From positions 374,270 to 438,269 of the forward strand of contig NZ_JAFBBD010000002.1 of the NCBI RefSeq assembly GCF_016906995.1: a DNA stretch of 64,000 bases, in the 5' to 3' direction. Below, one piece after another: positions 16,411-25,260 of this stretch. A program made the translations under genes and the position numbers. The stretch is from Spongiibacter marinus. GTDB lineage: Bacteria > Pseudomonadota > Gammaproteobacteria > Pseudomonadales > Spongiibacteraceae. Positions within the stretch are counted from its first letter, which is position 1, and each line of letters opens with the position of its first letter. Below the pieces are notes generated by a model. The model saw only the letters and a program-made list of their open reading frames with translations, ran no database searches and had not been told where the DNA came from.

Positions 16411-18816
16411 CTAGAGGCCCGCTATATCCTTTAACTCATTTTCCAGTAATTGTAGTTTAAGGATGACTGTATCCCATTTTTCACGCCACAGGGATAGCGG
16501 TTCGTCAGACTCCTTGGCCTGGGCCTCCAATCCACTAATGTCGCGGTAGTATTCCTGCGTTGCGAAATTCCCCAGTGCGCTTTTCAGCCTGTGAACGGCC
16601 TGAGCGAGCTCGTCGCGCTCGCCCTTGGCATAGGCATCATCGATACTTTGCAACATATCTGGAAGCTCATCGATAAAGAGCTGAGAGATGCTGGTGATGA
16701 GTGCAGGCTTGTTGCGGGTAATATCACGCAGGCGTTGTTCATCCAGTATCATGTGTCTATCGTCCTCTACCGCCGGTTCTGGCAACGACGTGCAGTCATC
16801 TATAAATGCCAGTGTAGCTGCTTGTGATGAGAGTTTCGCCGTTGCAGGTCTCATTCTGGTTGGCGCCGCTCGCTGGGCCGGCGGCTGTAGTTGATGTACG
16901 TTCCCACTCGCTGGCGAGCTGGACTCTATGTTTGCTGTGCTTGCATCGGTATGTTTGCCATTAACGTGATCCGTTCTCTGGCTTGCCAGTGGTGCTGGCT
17001 CAGCAACGAGTAATTCGGTAGTTACGGTGAATGTCGTGCCGCGGTTCTCCGTGCTGGTGACGTCAATACGGCCGTTCATGATGGCGACGATGTGGGAGAC
17101 AATGCTCAACCCTAAACCGTTGCCCCCGTAGCGGCGAGTGCTGCCACCGTCAGCCTGAACAAAGGGCTTGAAGACATCTTGTTGTTTTGATGGCGGGATA
17201 CCGATGCCGGTATCGGTAACGGACAGGCAAAGCTGACCGCGAGAAGCAGACGTCGCCGACCAACTAATTTTAACGTCTATGTTCCCTGACTGGGTAAACT
17301 TCAAAGCATTGCTAAGCAACTGCTTTAACACCTGCGTAAGTCGTGTGGCATCGCCGTGCAAGGTGCGTGGCACATTGCTGGAAAACGCTACGGTAAATGC
17401 GAGCCCTTTCTCCCTGGCCGCATCAGCAGATGATTTCAGTACCGTGGAAAAGACATCGCGGGCGCTAAAGTCGTCGTTGTGAAGACAGAGTTGCCCGGTG
17501 TTTGCGCGCGATAATTCTAATATGTCATCGATAATAACAAGCAGGTTTTGCCCAGAGTTTTCGATGATGTCGAGGTACTCTTGTGTTCGGTCGTCACTGA
17601 CCGACCGTTTTAGTATGCTCGCGATACCCATAATACCATTCAGTGGTGTGCGGACTTCATGGCTCATATTGGCCAGAAACTCGCTTTGTAGCCGGCTATT
17701 TTCCTCGGCTCGCTCTCTTGCTGACTCCGCCTCGAAGGTGCGCTGCGCGACGGCTTTCTCAAGCTGGGTATTATCGTCGATAAGCTGGTCGAGCATGCCG
17801 TTAATCGCGCGACCCAAAACCGCCATTTCATTGTGACCGCTCTCATCGGCCCGCTTGCGCAGATCGCCTGTGCGAATGCGCTCAGCGGTTTGCGTTAGCT
17901 TCGCCACAGGGCGATGAATGATCGCTGCTGCACGCAGGGCAATAATTATGCTGAGCCCGGCAATCGCAATAATGAATATGTTGAGACGCGATAGCATGGC
18001 TTTGGCAGGGCCGAGTATCTCGCTGATATCGCGCTTAACAATAATTCCCCAGTTCAACTCGGGAAGGAATTGCCCCACTAAGAGCACAGCTTCGCCGCGA
18101 TAATCAAAAACGTCGTAAGCCTCTTTATGGTTGCTATTAAAGGGCGCGCGAAAGGGGTTGTAGGTCAATTCGCCACTGTCGTTATATCGGCGTTTGTGTA
18201 GCGCTTTGACTCGAAGGTCCTGGTCGGGTTGGATCAGTATTGATTCGCCGGTTTCACCCATGCCGCTGTAGTCGGTAAATATATGCAGTAGTGGCTCAGC
18301 ATTTGTGTACAGACGAATCCGGCCGACAAATTTTCCGCTGTGGTAGATAGGGGCTTCATCGACGAGCAGCGCCTGCCCATTGGTGTCGTGGGATAAAGAG
18401 ATCTCAGAATATCGGCGGCCGTCGGTGGGTGTCTGGGCATGATATCCCGCACCAAACACGCGACTCTGCAGTGTATTAGCGGGGCCATAGATATGCGCCT
18501 CGGTCACGTTTGGCGCTAGGGAAAGCGCCTCTTCCAGCGCTGAGCCCAACCTGTTGTTGTCGGCATCGCCCTGCCACACCGCGTAGGCCGCCTGCGTCAC
18601 AGCGGGTGCCTGGGCAATCATTAGCATTTGTTGTTTGTGTTGATTAACTTGATTGAGTAGGCGTTCTCGCTGGATGTCACTTAACGCTGTTAGCTCCCGC
18701 ATAGCGGCGGCCTTTAGGTGAGCGACGGACATGGAATAGTCCACTGCACCAAAGAACAGCAGCGGCAGGAGTGCGAAGCCGCATAAGATCAGCGTTAATT
18801 GCTTGCGTAATGACAT
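16411..18816 (-). CDS. Sensor histidine kinase with dCache-like sensor and C-terminal Hpt
   Basis: 801 residues in this order: a transmembrane helix (about 8-28), a periplasmic Cache-type sensor (about 30-270), a second membrane helix (about 278-300), HAMP, coiled coil, HisKA with phospho-His H386 in MSHEVRTPLNG, HATPase_c (N box LLSNALKFT, DTGIGI, GGNGLGLSI), a low-complexity linker, and a C-terminal Hpt with H742 in HRLKSALGNF. No receiver domain lies between kinase and Hpt, so a separate receiver must carry the phosphate between them, or the adjacent response regulator takes it from H386 or H742. The start ATG overlaps the TAA of a small membrane protein gene. Confidence 0.93.
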   Translation of the reverse strand: MSLRKQLTLILCGFALLPLLFFGAVDYSMSVAHLKAAAMRELTALSDIQRERLLNQVNQHKQQMLMIAQAPAVTQAAYAVWQGDADNNRLGSALEEALSLAPNVTEAHIYGPANTLQSRVFGAGYHAQTPTDGRRYSEISLSHDTNGQALLVDEAPIYHSGKFVGRIRLYTNAEPLLHIFTDYSGMGETGESILIQPDQDLRVKALHKRRYNDSGELTYNPFRAPFNSNHKEAYDVFDYRGEAVLLVGQFLPELNWGIIVKRDISEILGPAKAMLSRLNIFIIAIAGLSIIIALRAAAIIHRPVAKLTQTAERIRTGDLRKRADESGHNEMAVLGRAINGMLDQLIDDNTQLEKAVAQRTFEAESARERAEENSRLQSEFLANMSHEVRTPLNGIMGIASILKRSVSDDRTQEYLDIIENSGQNLLVIIDDILELSRANTGQLCLHNDDFSARDVFSTVLKSSADAAREKGLAFTVAFSSNVPRTLHGDATRLTQVLKQLLSNALKFTQSGNIDVKISWSATSASRGQLCLSVTDTGIGIPPSKQQDVFKPFVQADGGSTRRYGGNGLGLSIVSHIVAIMNGRIDVTSTENRGTTFTVTTELLVAEPAPLASQRTDHVNGKHTDASTANIESSSPASGNVHQLQPPAQRAAPTRMRPATAKLSSQAATLAFIDDCTSLPEPAVEDDRHMILDEQRLRDITRNKPALITSISQLFIDELPDMLQSIDDAYAKGERDELAQAVHRLKSALGNFATQEYYRDISGLEAQAKESDEPLSLWREKWDTVILKLQLLENELKDIAGL

Positions 18817-18983
18817 TAGCTATGTCGGTGCCAACCACTTAACGCCGCAGCGCTGAGAAGCAAGATCGCTAGCATAGCGATGCCGCTCATGATGCTAATT
18901 TCAGTCGGCGCGACAGCCGCACTCACGCACAGAAGTAAGACATTTGCGAAGATAGCGAGTCCCGATGGTTGCTTGCGTTCCAT
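18816..18983 (-). CDS. Small hydrophobic protein (55 aa) coupled to the histidine kinase
   Basis: An unlisted short gene. The ATG at 18983 has AAGGGA nine bases upstream, and its TAA shares a base with the kinase ATG (TAATG at 18814-18818), a classic coupling arrangement. The product starts MERKQPSG and has two hydrophobic stretches, LAIFANVLLLCVSAAVA and a second around IMSGIAMLAILLLSAAA, before a short basic tail (WHRHS), so it is probably a two-helix inner-membrane hairpin. No family is recognised. It may assist insertion or tune the kinase. Confidence 0.6.
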   Translation of the reverse strand: MERKQPSGLAIFANVLLLCVSAAVAPTEISIMSGIAMLAILLLSAAALSGWHRHS

Positions 18984-19264
18984 GGCGGCGAATCCCTTGT
19001 GGCGTTCAATGTGAATTAGAGTATCTGAGATGTTTATCAGAGAGGGGATTCGAGTTTGTACCTAGCTGATATTCGCATAACGAAGTTGGGGCTTCGCCGA
19101 GTCGTGATGCCGGCAAATCATAGCGTGTGTCCGCGCTCTGCCTGCGTGAGTTCCCGCTCAGATTAGTACAATTACGAATACTTAGGCTTTCGTGAAGTCT
19201 ATGTACTGAATAGCGTTGGGGACTCTAAAAATCAGCAGTGCAGCGAGAAAGTCGGAGCGGGGCT

Positions 19265-19627
19265 ATGGCGAACATTTTAGCGGTAGACGATTCACCATCT
19301 ATTCGGAAGCTGGTGTCTGCCACGCTGAGTAAGGCCGGCCATAGTGTGGAATCGGCAAGCGATGGTCAAGAAGGATTGGAGCTGGCGGAAGCCAATGCCT
19401 ACGACGTGGTCATTACCGACGTCCACATGCCGATAATGGATGGTATTACGCTTACCGAAAATCTTCGCAAGTTGGATACCTGTCGGTTTACCCCCATTTT
19501 AATCCTGACGACCGAGTCGGCGTCTGATATGAAGCTGCGTGGCAAACAGGCCGGTGCAACAGGCTGGATAGTGAAGCCGTTTAACCCTGAGTCGCTGATA
19601 AAGGTTATTGATCGCGTGCTCGGCTAG
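19265..19627 (+). CDS. cheY: CheY-like single-domain response regulator
   Basis: 120 residues from the ATG at 19265, with GGAG six bases upstream; the in-frame GTG at 19238 has a weaker site. Receiver domain with acidic pair DD (residues 8-9), phospho-Asp D52 in TDVHMP, Thr in LTTES and Lys in IVKPFNP. As first gene of the chemotaxis operon, directly before cheA, it is a probable partner of that kinase. Confidence 0.9.
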   Translation: MANILAVDDSPSIRKLVSATLSKAGHSVESASDGQEGLELAEANAYDVVITDVHMPIMDGITLTENLRKLDTCRFTPILILTTESASDMKLRGKQAGATGWIVKPFNPESLIKVIDRVLG

Positions 19628-19637
19628 GAGTTGAGAT

Positions 19638-21704
19638 ATGTCCATTGATATGGATATGAAGGAAATCCACGATATCTTCTTCGAAGAAAGCGAGGAAGGT
19701 ATCGATGTAATGGAGTCCGGGCTTCTGGGGCTGGAGCCTGGGAATGCTGACCCAGAGCTTATCAATACGATTTTCCGAGTGGCACATTCGATAAAAGGTG
19801 GTGCCGCAACGTTTGGCTTCACAGCAATTTCAGAATTCACTCACGGTGTTGAAACACTTTTAGACCAGCTGCGCAGTAATCAGCGGGCGGTGAGTGAAGA
19901 CCTTATCGAAGTGTTACTCGGCGCCGTTGATTGCGTGCGCGGTATGCTCGCTGCGCTTAAGGACGACGCTGAGCTCGATCTGAATTCCGTGACGGAGTGC
20001 CAGGAGAAAATAAATGCCCTGTTGGGCAGTGCGCCGGTCACTTCAGCGGCGGACTCTGTTGCTGACACCGATGAGGTAATGGCGCAAAGGCCGGGCGTGA
20101 AAACCTGGGACATCGAGTTCAGACCGGATGCGAATATATTCAAAACCGGCAATGAGCCTATTCGCATTTTTAGAGAGCTGGAGTCACTGGGGAAGCTAAA
20201 TGTCTTCGCTGAATTGGCTGAGGATGTCGAGTTTGATTCCGTCGACCCGGAAAATTGTTACTGCGGCTGGGTTCTGGAATTGGAAGCCGACGTAGACGCA
20301 GAGGCGATTGAGGCAGCGTTTGAATGGGTGAAAGAGCAGTGTGATTTAAAAATACACTGCCGGAACCCGCAAGCTGCTGCAGCAGCCGATACGGGCGCTG
20401 TTGAAAGCGCCAATACCGTTGCCCAACTTGAGCCGCCGAAAAGTGAATCTAACGCCGCGAAGCCGGCAGCCGCGCCCGCCGCCGCTAGCCGGGACTCGGG
20501 GTCGATTCGCGTTAATATCGATAAAATTGATGCTCTGTTGAATCTCGTTGGTGAGCTGGTTATCACCCAATCCATGCTGGCGCGGTTTGGCGAGAATGGT
20601 GGTGAGAGAGGTGCGAACTCCGGTCTGCGCGATGGGCTTATGGTGTTGGAACGTCACACTCGGGAGCTGCAAGAGAGTGCGATGCAAATACGCATGCTGC
20701 CGATTAGCAGCAGCTTTAGTCGCTTTAAGCGCTTGGTTCGGGATATCAGTAGTAAGCTGGGCAAGAAAGTAGAGCTCGTATTATCCGGAGAAGACACTGA
20801 GCTGGATAAAACCGTTCTCGAAAAGATGAGCGACCCGTTAGTACACCTGGTGCGAAATTCCTTAGATCACGGCATAGAGATGCCCGAGCAGCGCCTCGCG
20901 GCCGGTAAGCCGGAAGTGGGCACGCTTAAACTGAGCGCGTACCACGAAGGCGGCAGTATCGTTATTGAAGTTGAAGATGACGGCGCGGGCCTGAATGCCA
21001 AAAGAATTCACCAAATCGCCATAGAGCGTGGTGTGGTGAGCGAAACCGAGCAACTCAGTGAAGAGCAAATTCATCACCTAATCTTCCAGCCAGGCTTTTC
21101 GACAGCCGAGGCCGTGAGCGATTTATCTGGCCGCGGTGTGGGTATGGATGTCGTGCGAAGAAACATCGCCGACCTGGGTGGCCGGATTGATATTCACTCC
21201 GAGCAAGGAAAAGGCTCCTGTCTGAAAATTCGCCTGCCCCTCACACTGGCTATTCTCGATGGTCAGCTCGTGCGTGTGGGCGATGATGTCTACATCTTCT
21301 CACTAAGGTCCATTGTCGAAACGGTGCTTGTGCCGCCAAACCAGATAAAGCGTTTGGCTGGGGGCTCTGTTGTCTATCGGCTGCGGGAGGATTACATCCC
21401 CGTGGTGAGATTGCGTGAGCGCTTTAATTTAAATTGCTCTGCACCAAGAAAAACGTACCTCGAGAGCGATGGCGAGTTGATGGTCGTCGTGGAAAGTGAT
21501 GGAAAGCGCTTGGGGCTATTTGTCGACGAGCTGTTAGATCAGCAGCAGGTCGTCATTAAAAGTCTTGAGGAAAACTACATGCCGGTCACCGGCCTAGCGG
21601 GCGCAACAATTTTGGGGGACGGCAACGTTGCCATGATTATCGACGTACCGGGCCTGGTACGCGACGCAGGCGATGCCAAAGCCAATGACTCTAACGCCGC
21701 TTAA
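19638..21704 (+). CDS. cheA: Chemotaxis histidine kinase CheA
   Basis: 688 residues with all expected domains: P1 with phospho-His H50 in RVAHSIKGGA, a P2-like response-regulator binding region (about 150-240), a low-complexity Ala/Pro linker, P3 dimerisation (IRVNIDKIDALLNLVGELVI), P4 ATPase (VHLVRNSLDHGIE, EVEDDGAGL, GRGVGMDVV) and P5 CheW-like domain. It should autophosphorylate under receptor control and pass phosphate to the CheY and CheB proteins encoded here. Confidence 0.97.
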   Translation: MSIDMDMKEIHDIFFEESEEGIDVMESGLLGLEPGNADPELINTIFRVAHSIKGGAATFGFTAISEFTHGVETLLDQLRSNQRAVSEDLIEVLLGAVDCVRGMLAALKDDAELDLNSVTECQEKINALLGSAPVTSAADSVADTDEVMAQRPGVKTWDIEFRPDANIFKTGNEPIRIFRELESLGKLNVFAELAEDVEFDSVDPENCYCGWVLELEADVDAEAIEAAFEWVKEQCDLKIHCRNPQAAAAADTGAVESANTVAQLEPPKSESNAAKPAAAPAAASRDSGSIRVNIDKIDALLNLVGELVITQSMLARFGENGGERGANSGLRDGLMVLERHTRELQESAMQIRMLPISSSFSRFKRLVRDISSKLGKKVELVLSGEDTELDKTVLEKMSDPLVHLVRNSLDHGIEMPEQRLAAGKPEVGTLKLSAYHEGGSIVIEVEDDGAGLNAKRIHQIAIERGVVSETEQLSEEQIHHLIFQPGFSTAEAVSDLSGRGVGMDVVRRNIADLGGRIDIHSEQGKGSCLKIRLPLTLAILDGQLVRVGDDVYIFSLRSIVETVLVPPNQIKRLAGGSVVYRLREDYIPVVRLRERFNLNCSAPRKTYLESDGELMVVVESDGKRLGLFVDELLDQQQVVIKSLEENYMPVTGLAGATILGDGNVAMIIDVPGLVRDAGDAKANDSNAA

Positions 21705-21721
21705 AAAGTAGGGGAAATCGA

Positions 21722-22249
21722 ATGACAAGTGAATATAGCAACAGCCCTGACGATCAGTTGAGCGCCGGCGATGCCAATCAGTATCTGACCTTTGTTCTGA
21801 ATGGTGAAGAATACGGCGTCGAAATATTGCGTGTGCAAGGTATTCAGGGCTGGGACACCGTGACGCCAATTCCGAATTCGCCTGACTTTGTGCTTGGTGT
21901 CATGAATTTGCGGGGCGCTATCGTTCCAATTATCGACCTGCGAAAGCGTTTTAATATGGAGACCATACCCCACGGTCCGACTACGGTGATTATTGTTGTC
22001 AAAGTCGAGAGCGCTGACAAGCCGAGAACCATTGGCATGGTGGTGGACGGGGTATCGGAAGTGTATCGCTTGGATGATGCCAATATACAGGCCTTGCCTG
22101 AAGTCGGGGCGAGCGGCGTGAGTAGTGACTATGTAAAAGGCTTGTCTACCGTCGATGAAAAGATGCTCATTCTTCTAAATATCGACAAGCTTTTCTCCGG
22201 CAATGAACTCAACCACGACGCGCCGACGCCTATGGCGAAAACAGCGTGA
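21722..22249 (+). CDS. cheW: Chemotaxis coupling protein CheW
   Basis: 175 residues, CheW/P5 fold. Visible features are the opening strand QYLTFVLNGEEYGVEILRVQGI, the NLRGAIVPIIDLRKRFN receptor/kinase interface and GMVVDGVSEVYRL. It links receptors to CheA and lies 17 bases after cheA. Confidence 0.97.
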   Translation: MTSEYSNSPDDQLSAGDANQYLTFVLNGEEYGVEILRVQGIQGWDTVTPIPNSPDFVLGVMNLRGAIVPIIDLRKRFNMETIPHGPTTVIIVVKVESADKPRTIGMVVDGVSEVYRLDDANIQALPEVGASGVSSDYVKGLSTVDEKMLILLNIDKLFSGNELNHDAPTPMAKTA

Positions 22250-22258
22250 GAAAACGCG

Positions 22259-22681
22259 ATGGCAGATGAAGAATTTATTATTCTATTGGGTGATGAGCCT
22301 GAACAGGGCTCGGGCAGCGATATAAACAGCCCAGAACCAGAACAAGGAGCGGCCACTCCGAACACCGAAGACGACGGTTTTGTTGTCCTGCTTGGCAGCG
22401 AAGACGGTGAGCCCGGTGGTAAGTCACTTCCCAGTGAACTTGTTATTGCCAGTGCCGGTTCTCTCTATCAGGTTTTGGCAGAATTTGCTGCCGCGGCAGA
22501 CGGCGATATCAGCATTGATGCGTCGGCCGTTGAGCAGGTCGATAGTGCCGGTCTGCAGTTATTGGCGCTGTTTCGCCAGAGTCAACAGAAAACCGGTCGG
22601 GAGGTTAGCTATCAAGGCTTTCCTGACGACATCGATACCGTGATACGTCGTGCAGGGTTCGCCTCGTTGTTGGCCGCATGA
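22259..22681 (+). CDS. STAS-domain protein of the chemotaxis operon
   Basis: 140 residues. The C-terminal half (about 58-140) is a STAS domain with the typical IDASAVEQVDSAGLQLLALF, where Ser in VDSAG is the usual phosphorylation site of anti-sigma antagonists, and a terminal ...RRAGFASLLAA. The first 55 residues are acidic and disordered. They hold two copies of a short hydrophobic motif, F-I-I-L-L-G (6-11) and F-V-V-L-L-G (41-46), and two EPEQG boxes. STAS proteins sit in several che clusters, but their role there is poorly known; a link to receptor clusters or to a kinase-phosphatase switch is possible. Confidence 0.8.
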   Translation: MADEEFIILLGDEPEQGSGSDINSPEPEQGAATPNTEDDGFVVLLGSEDGEPGGKSLPSELVIASAGSLYQVLAEFAAAADGDISIDASAVEQVDSAGLQLLALFRQSQQKTGREVSYQGFPDDIDTVIRRAGFASLLAA

Positions 22682-22714
22682 CACCGCAAGTGGGAACCCG
22701 CGAAAGAGGCTTTA

Positions 22715-23143
22715 ATGGTGGTACTCAGTCGAGAGGTAAATCACGGTATGTTACCGAGGTCGGAAGAGGACCGGCGAGTACTGTCTGTATATGCTGCTCA
22801 ATTACGCGCGGTCGCATCGGAGCTGGAAGAGGAAGCCTGTGACATTATTCTTCTGTTCATGGAGATTACTTCAGCATTGGATCGGATGGAGCGCGATGGC
22901 GGTAGTGAGCCCGAGGCCGTTGAGGCGGTTCGCAGCGCATTAAATACCATTACAGAGCGCTTACAGATGTTTGATGGCAGTGCTCAGCGTCTTGGGCATA
23001 TTGCAGACAGCGCTGAGCGAATGAAGACATTGGATAGCGACCATTCTGAGCTTGCAACATTAGCCAGCAGCTACAGCTGTCCGGTAGAACATGAGGTGCA
23101 TGGCCAGGTATGTAATGAGGCTGGCGGCGCACCAGACAAATAG
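22715..23143 (+). CDS. Unknown helical protein in the che operon, CheZ-like D-x3-Q motif
   Basis: 142 residues, no family assigned. Two long helices are predicted by eye: about residues 17-60 (RRVLSVYAAQLRAVASELE...) and about 66-108 (AVEAVRSALNTITERLQMFDGSAQRL...). At the second helix, MFDGSAQRLGHI gives D87-x3-Q91, the spacing of the catalytic Asp and Gln of the CheY phosphatase CheZ. No cheZ is otherwise present here. The tail from about 120 is Cys/His-containing (C122, H126, H129, C133). The ATG at 22715 has GAGG upstream; a second Met at codon 12 is possible. Confidence 0.55.
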   Translation: MVVLSREVNHGMLPRSEEDRRVLSVYAAQLRAVASELEEEACDIILLFMEITSALDRMERDGGSEPEAVEAVRSALNTITERLQMFDGSAQRLGHIADSAERMKTLDSDHSELATLASSYSCPVEHEVHGQVCNEAGGAPDK

Positions 23144-23175
23144 TAGAGCCATGACAACGGGCGGAGCGCGTTTGC

Positions 23176-23796
23176 TTGAATATGCCAAATCGCAATCGAA
23201 GTGAAATCTCCGAACACTATCCAGGCGTATCCTGTCACTGGGACAGCGTACACAACGTGTATGCGGTTCGCGTTCTGCCTGGCCAATACTACGTGACAGA
23301 CCGCAGTGATCAAATGATTTCAACCGTGCTGGGGTCGTGTATCGCAGCGTGCATTCGCGATCCGGAGATTGGGGTGGGTGGTTTAAATCACTTTATGCTG
23401 CCTGGTGGTGACGTCGCTGCAGATGGCGTGGCGGCGCGCTACGGTATTTACGCAATGGAGCATTTAATCAACGACATTATCCGTCGTGGCGGCGATAAAA
23501 GGCGCTTGGAGATCAAGCTGTTCGGCGGCGGCAAAATAATGCGAGGACTCACTGATATTGGTGCAAAAAATATCAAATTTGTTCGAGAGTTCCTCAGTGT
23601 GGAAGGCTATCCGATAGCTGCCGCTGACTTGGGTGAGAGCTTTTCCAGGAAGGTGAATTATTTCCCCACTACGGGTCAGGTGCTAGTGAAGAGATTGCGC
23701 TCTCTACATGCACAGCAAATTGCCAGAGAAGAAACCGATTACGGTAAAACATTGGTTGAGCAGCCGGAGTACGGTGATATTGAACTCTTTGACTAG
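23176..23796 (+). CDS. cheD: Chemoreceptor glutamine deamidase CheD
   Basis: About 206 residues. The cysteine-hydrolase signature is clear: TVLGSCIAACIRD (catalytic Cys), then GLNHFMLPGG (His), and GGKIMRGLTDIGAKN. It deamidates or demethylates receptor glutamines and in other species couples to CheC. Start: TTG at 23176 lies nine bases from GGAG, while the ATG at 23182 is 15 bases away, so the TTG may be used; the two differ by two residues. Confidence 0.93.
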   Translation: MNMPNRNRSEISEHYPGVSCHWDSVHNVYAVRVLPGQYYVTDRSDQMISTVLGSCIAACIRDPEIGVGGLNHFMLPGGDVAADGVAARYGIYAMEHLINDIIRRGGDKRRLEIKLFGGGKIMRGLTDIGAKNIKFVREFLSVEGYPIAAADLGESFSRKVNYFPTTGQVLVKRLRSLHAQQIAREETDYGKTLVEQPEYGDIELFD

Positions 23797-23884
23797 GGCC
23801 GGTTAATACCGTTTGAATTTCACCTGCTGAAGGATGTTTCGCCTATCGCTGGGCGGAGAAGCGACGTTTGGTGGACCTGAATAT

Positions 23885-24733
23885 TTAAGCGGAAAATGCC
23901 TGGAGAATGTCTTCAGCGCTGGCTTTGATGTCGCCGATAATCTCTGTCGCCTGACTTGGGTCCAGACCTAAAGTCTGCCACGCCGTGTCCAGAATCGGCG
24001 CCGCCTCAGAAAAATCGTCGCTGTCTAGCTCACATAATACAGCGAGGCTATTTGCGATATGCACCACATATACCAGGTCTGGAATATCCTCCAGTTTATT
24101 CGGTGTGTGGTGAGCAAGAATACTCTCTTGGATCGACGTCGGCAGTGACCACTGACTGGCTAATTCGTAGCCGACGTCGCTGTGGTCAAAGCCAAAAAAA
24201 TCTTGCTCAGTTTTATAAGTTTCCAGACCGTCGTTGTCGAGCAGCGACTGTGAGAAACATTGTTCGCCACGCTCTTTTGTCGCGTTATATAAAATAAGAT
24301 CGCCAATATCGTGTAGCAGGCCTGCGGTAAACGCCACGCCGGGCTCAACCTTCCGGCAGATGTTGGCAATATTCTGGGCGATAAGCGCGGTATAAATACT
24401 GTGGCGCCAAAATTCGTCAATCGAAAAGGCGGCGTTTTCGACGCCTTCGAAGCAGCGTGCCACCTCGATTCCTGTGAGTACTTGATTGATCGTGCGCGAA
24501 CCAATGCGGGTAATGGCTTTAGGGACGGTGTCGACCTCTGAGACACTGGGGAAGGCAGCACTGTTTGCCACTCGAAGTAACTTCGCGGTTAAAGCAGGGT
24601 CTGATTCAATGAGTTTTGCGACGTCTCGAACGGATCCATCTTCGCTATTAATCACTTTTCCAACTTCAATGGCGATGCTGGGAAAAGACACCAGAGAGCT
24701 CGCATTTGTTACCAGTGATTTTGCACTTTCCAT
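23885..24733 (-). CDS. HDOD-domain signalling protein
   Basis: 282 residues from the ATG at 24733, with GGGA eight bases upstream. It consists almost entirely of an HDOD domain, including SFPSIAIEVGKVINSEDGSV, VAKLIESDPALTAKLLRVANSA and the HD-like GLLHDIGDLILYN. HDOD proteins are thought to bind nucleotides or partners in signalling and cell-cycle control without phosphodiesterase activity. It is encoded opposite to the chemotaxis genes on both sides, splitting that locus into two transcripts. Confidence 0.88.
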   Translation of the reverse strand: MESAKSLVTNASSLVSFPSIAIEVGKVINSEDGSVRDVAKLIESDPALTAKLLRVANSAAFPSVSEVDTVPKAITRIGSRTINQVLTGIEVARCFEGVENAAFSIDEFWRHSIYTALIAQNIANICRKVEPGVAFTAGLLHDIGDLILYNATKERGEQCFSQSLLDNDGLETYKTEQDFFGFDHSDVGYELASQWSLPTSIQESILAHHTPNKLEDIPDLVYVVHIANSLAVLCELDSDDFSEAAPILDTAWQTLGLDPSQATEIIGDIKASAEDILQAFSA

Positions 24734-24888
24734 TGGCGTAATCCCGGACAAGTTATTTTACAAACAGTCTCATTCGCAGCGCCTTTTCAACAATAGGTAT
24801 GTTCACTAATTGGGAGTTTCGCAATGTGTGTGCTCAAATTATCAGCATAGAAGTATTGCGCAATTTCGATGAAAAAAGGTGGCTAAGC

Positions 24889-25248
24889 ATGAACATACTT
24901 GTGGTCGACGACAGTGCGGCGATGAGAAATATGATTATCAGAACATTGCGTCAAGCAGGCTTCGACGGCAATGACGTTTCTCAGGCTGAAGATGGCGCCA
25001 TCGCCTTGGAAATGGTGAAAGGCCAGTTGCCTGATTTAGTCCTCGCAGATTGGAACATGCCAAATATGACCGGCATAGAGCTTTTAGAAGCCATGAACGA
25101 GGAAGGGCTGAAAACCAAATTTGGGTTTATAACAACCGAAGCCACATCGGAAATGCGTGCCAAGGCCACAGCCGGTGGCGCGAAGTTTTTGATTTCAAAA
25201 CCGTTCTCTGTGGACTCCTTTCAAAAAGTACTAAGTGCAATCATGTAG
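24889..25248 (+). CDS. cheY: CheY-like response regulator (second copy)
   Basis: 119 residues from the ATG at 24889, preceded by AAAGGTGG; longer forms start in a promoter-like leader. Receiver residues: DD at 7-8, D54 in LADWNMPNM, Thr in ITTEA and Lys in ISKPFSV. DWNMP and the N-terminus NILVVDDSAAMR are closer to the CheY that docks on FliM than the first cheY of this locus is, so this one is the better candidate for motor control. The CheX/CheC-like gene follows 12 bases later. Confidence 0.92.
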   Translation: MNILVVDDSAAMRNMIIRTLRQAGFDGNDVSQAEDGAIALEMVKGQLPDLVLADWNMPNMTGIELLEAMNEEGLKTKFGFITTEATSEMRAKATAGGAKFLISKPFSVDSFQKVLSAIM

Positions 25249-25260
25249 AAGGTAAATCCC

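Noticed and set aside
18984..19264. Sigma-28-type flagellar promoter before the chemotaxis operon
   Set aside because: I found no TAAA-N15-GCCGATAA-like sequence; only a small CGAAG/CTTCG hairpin is visible.
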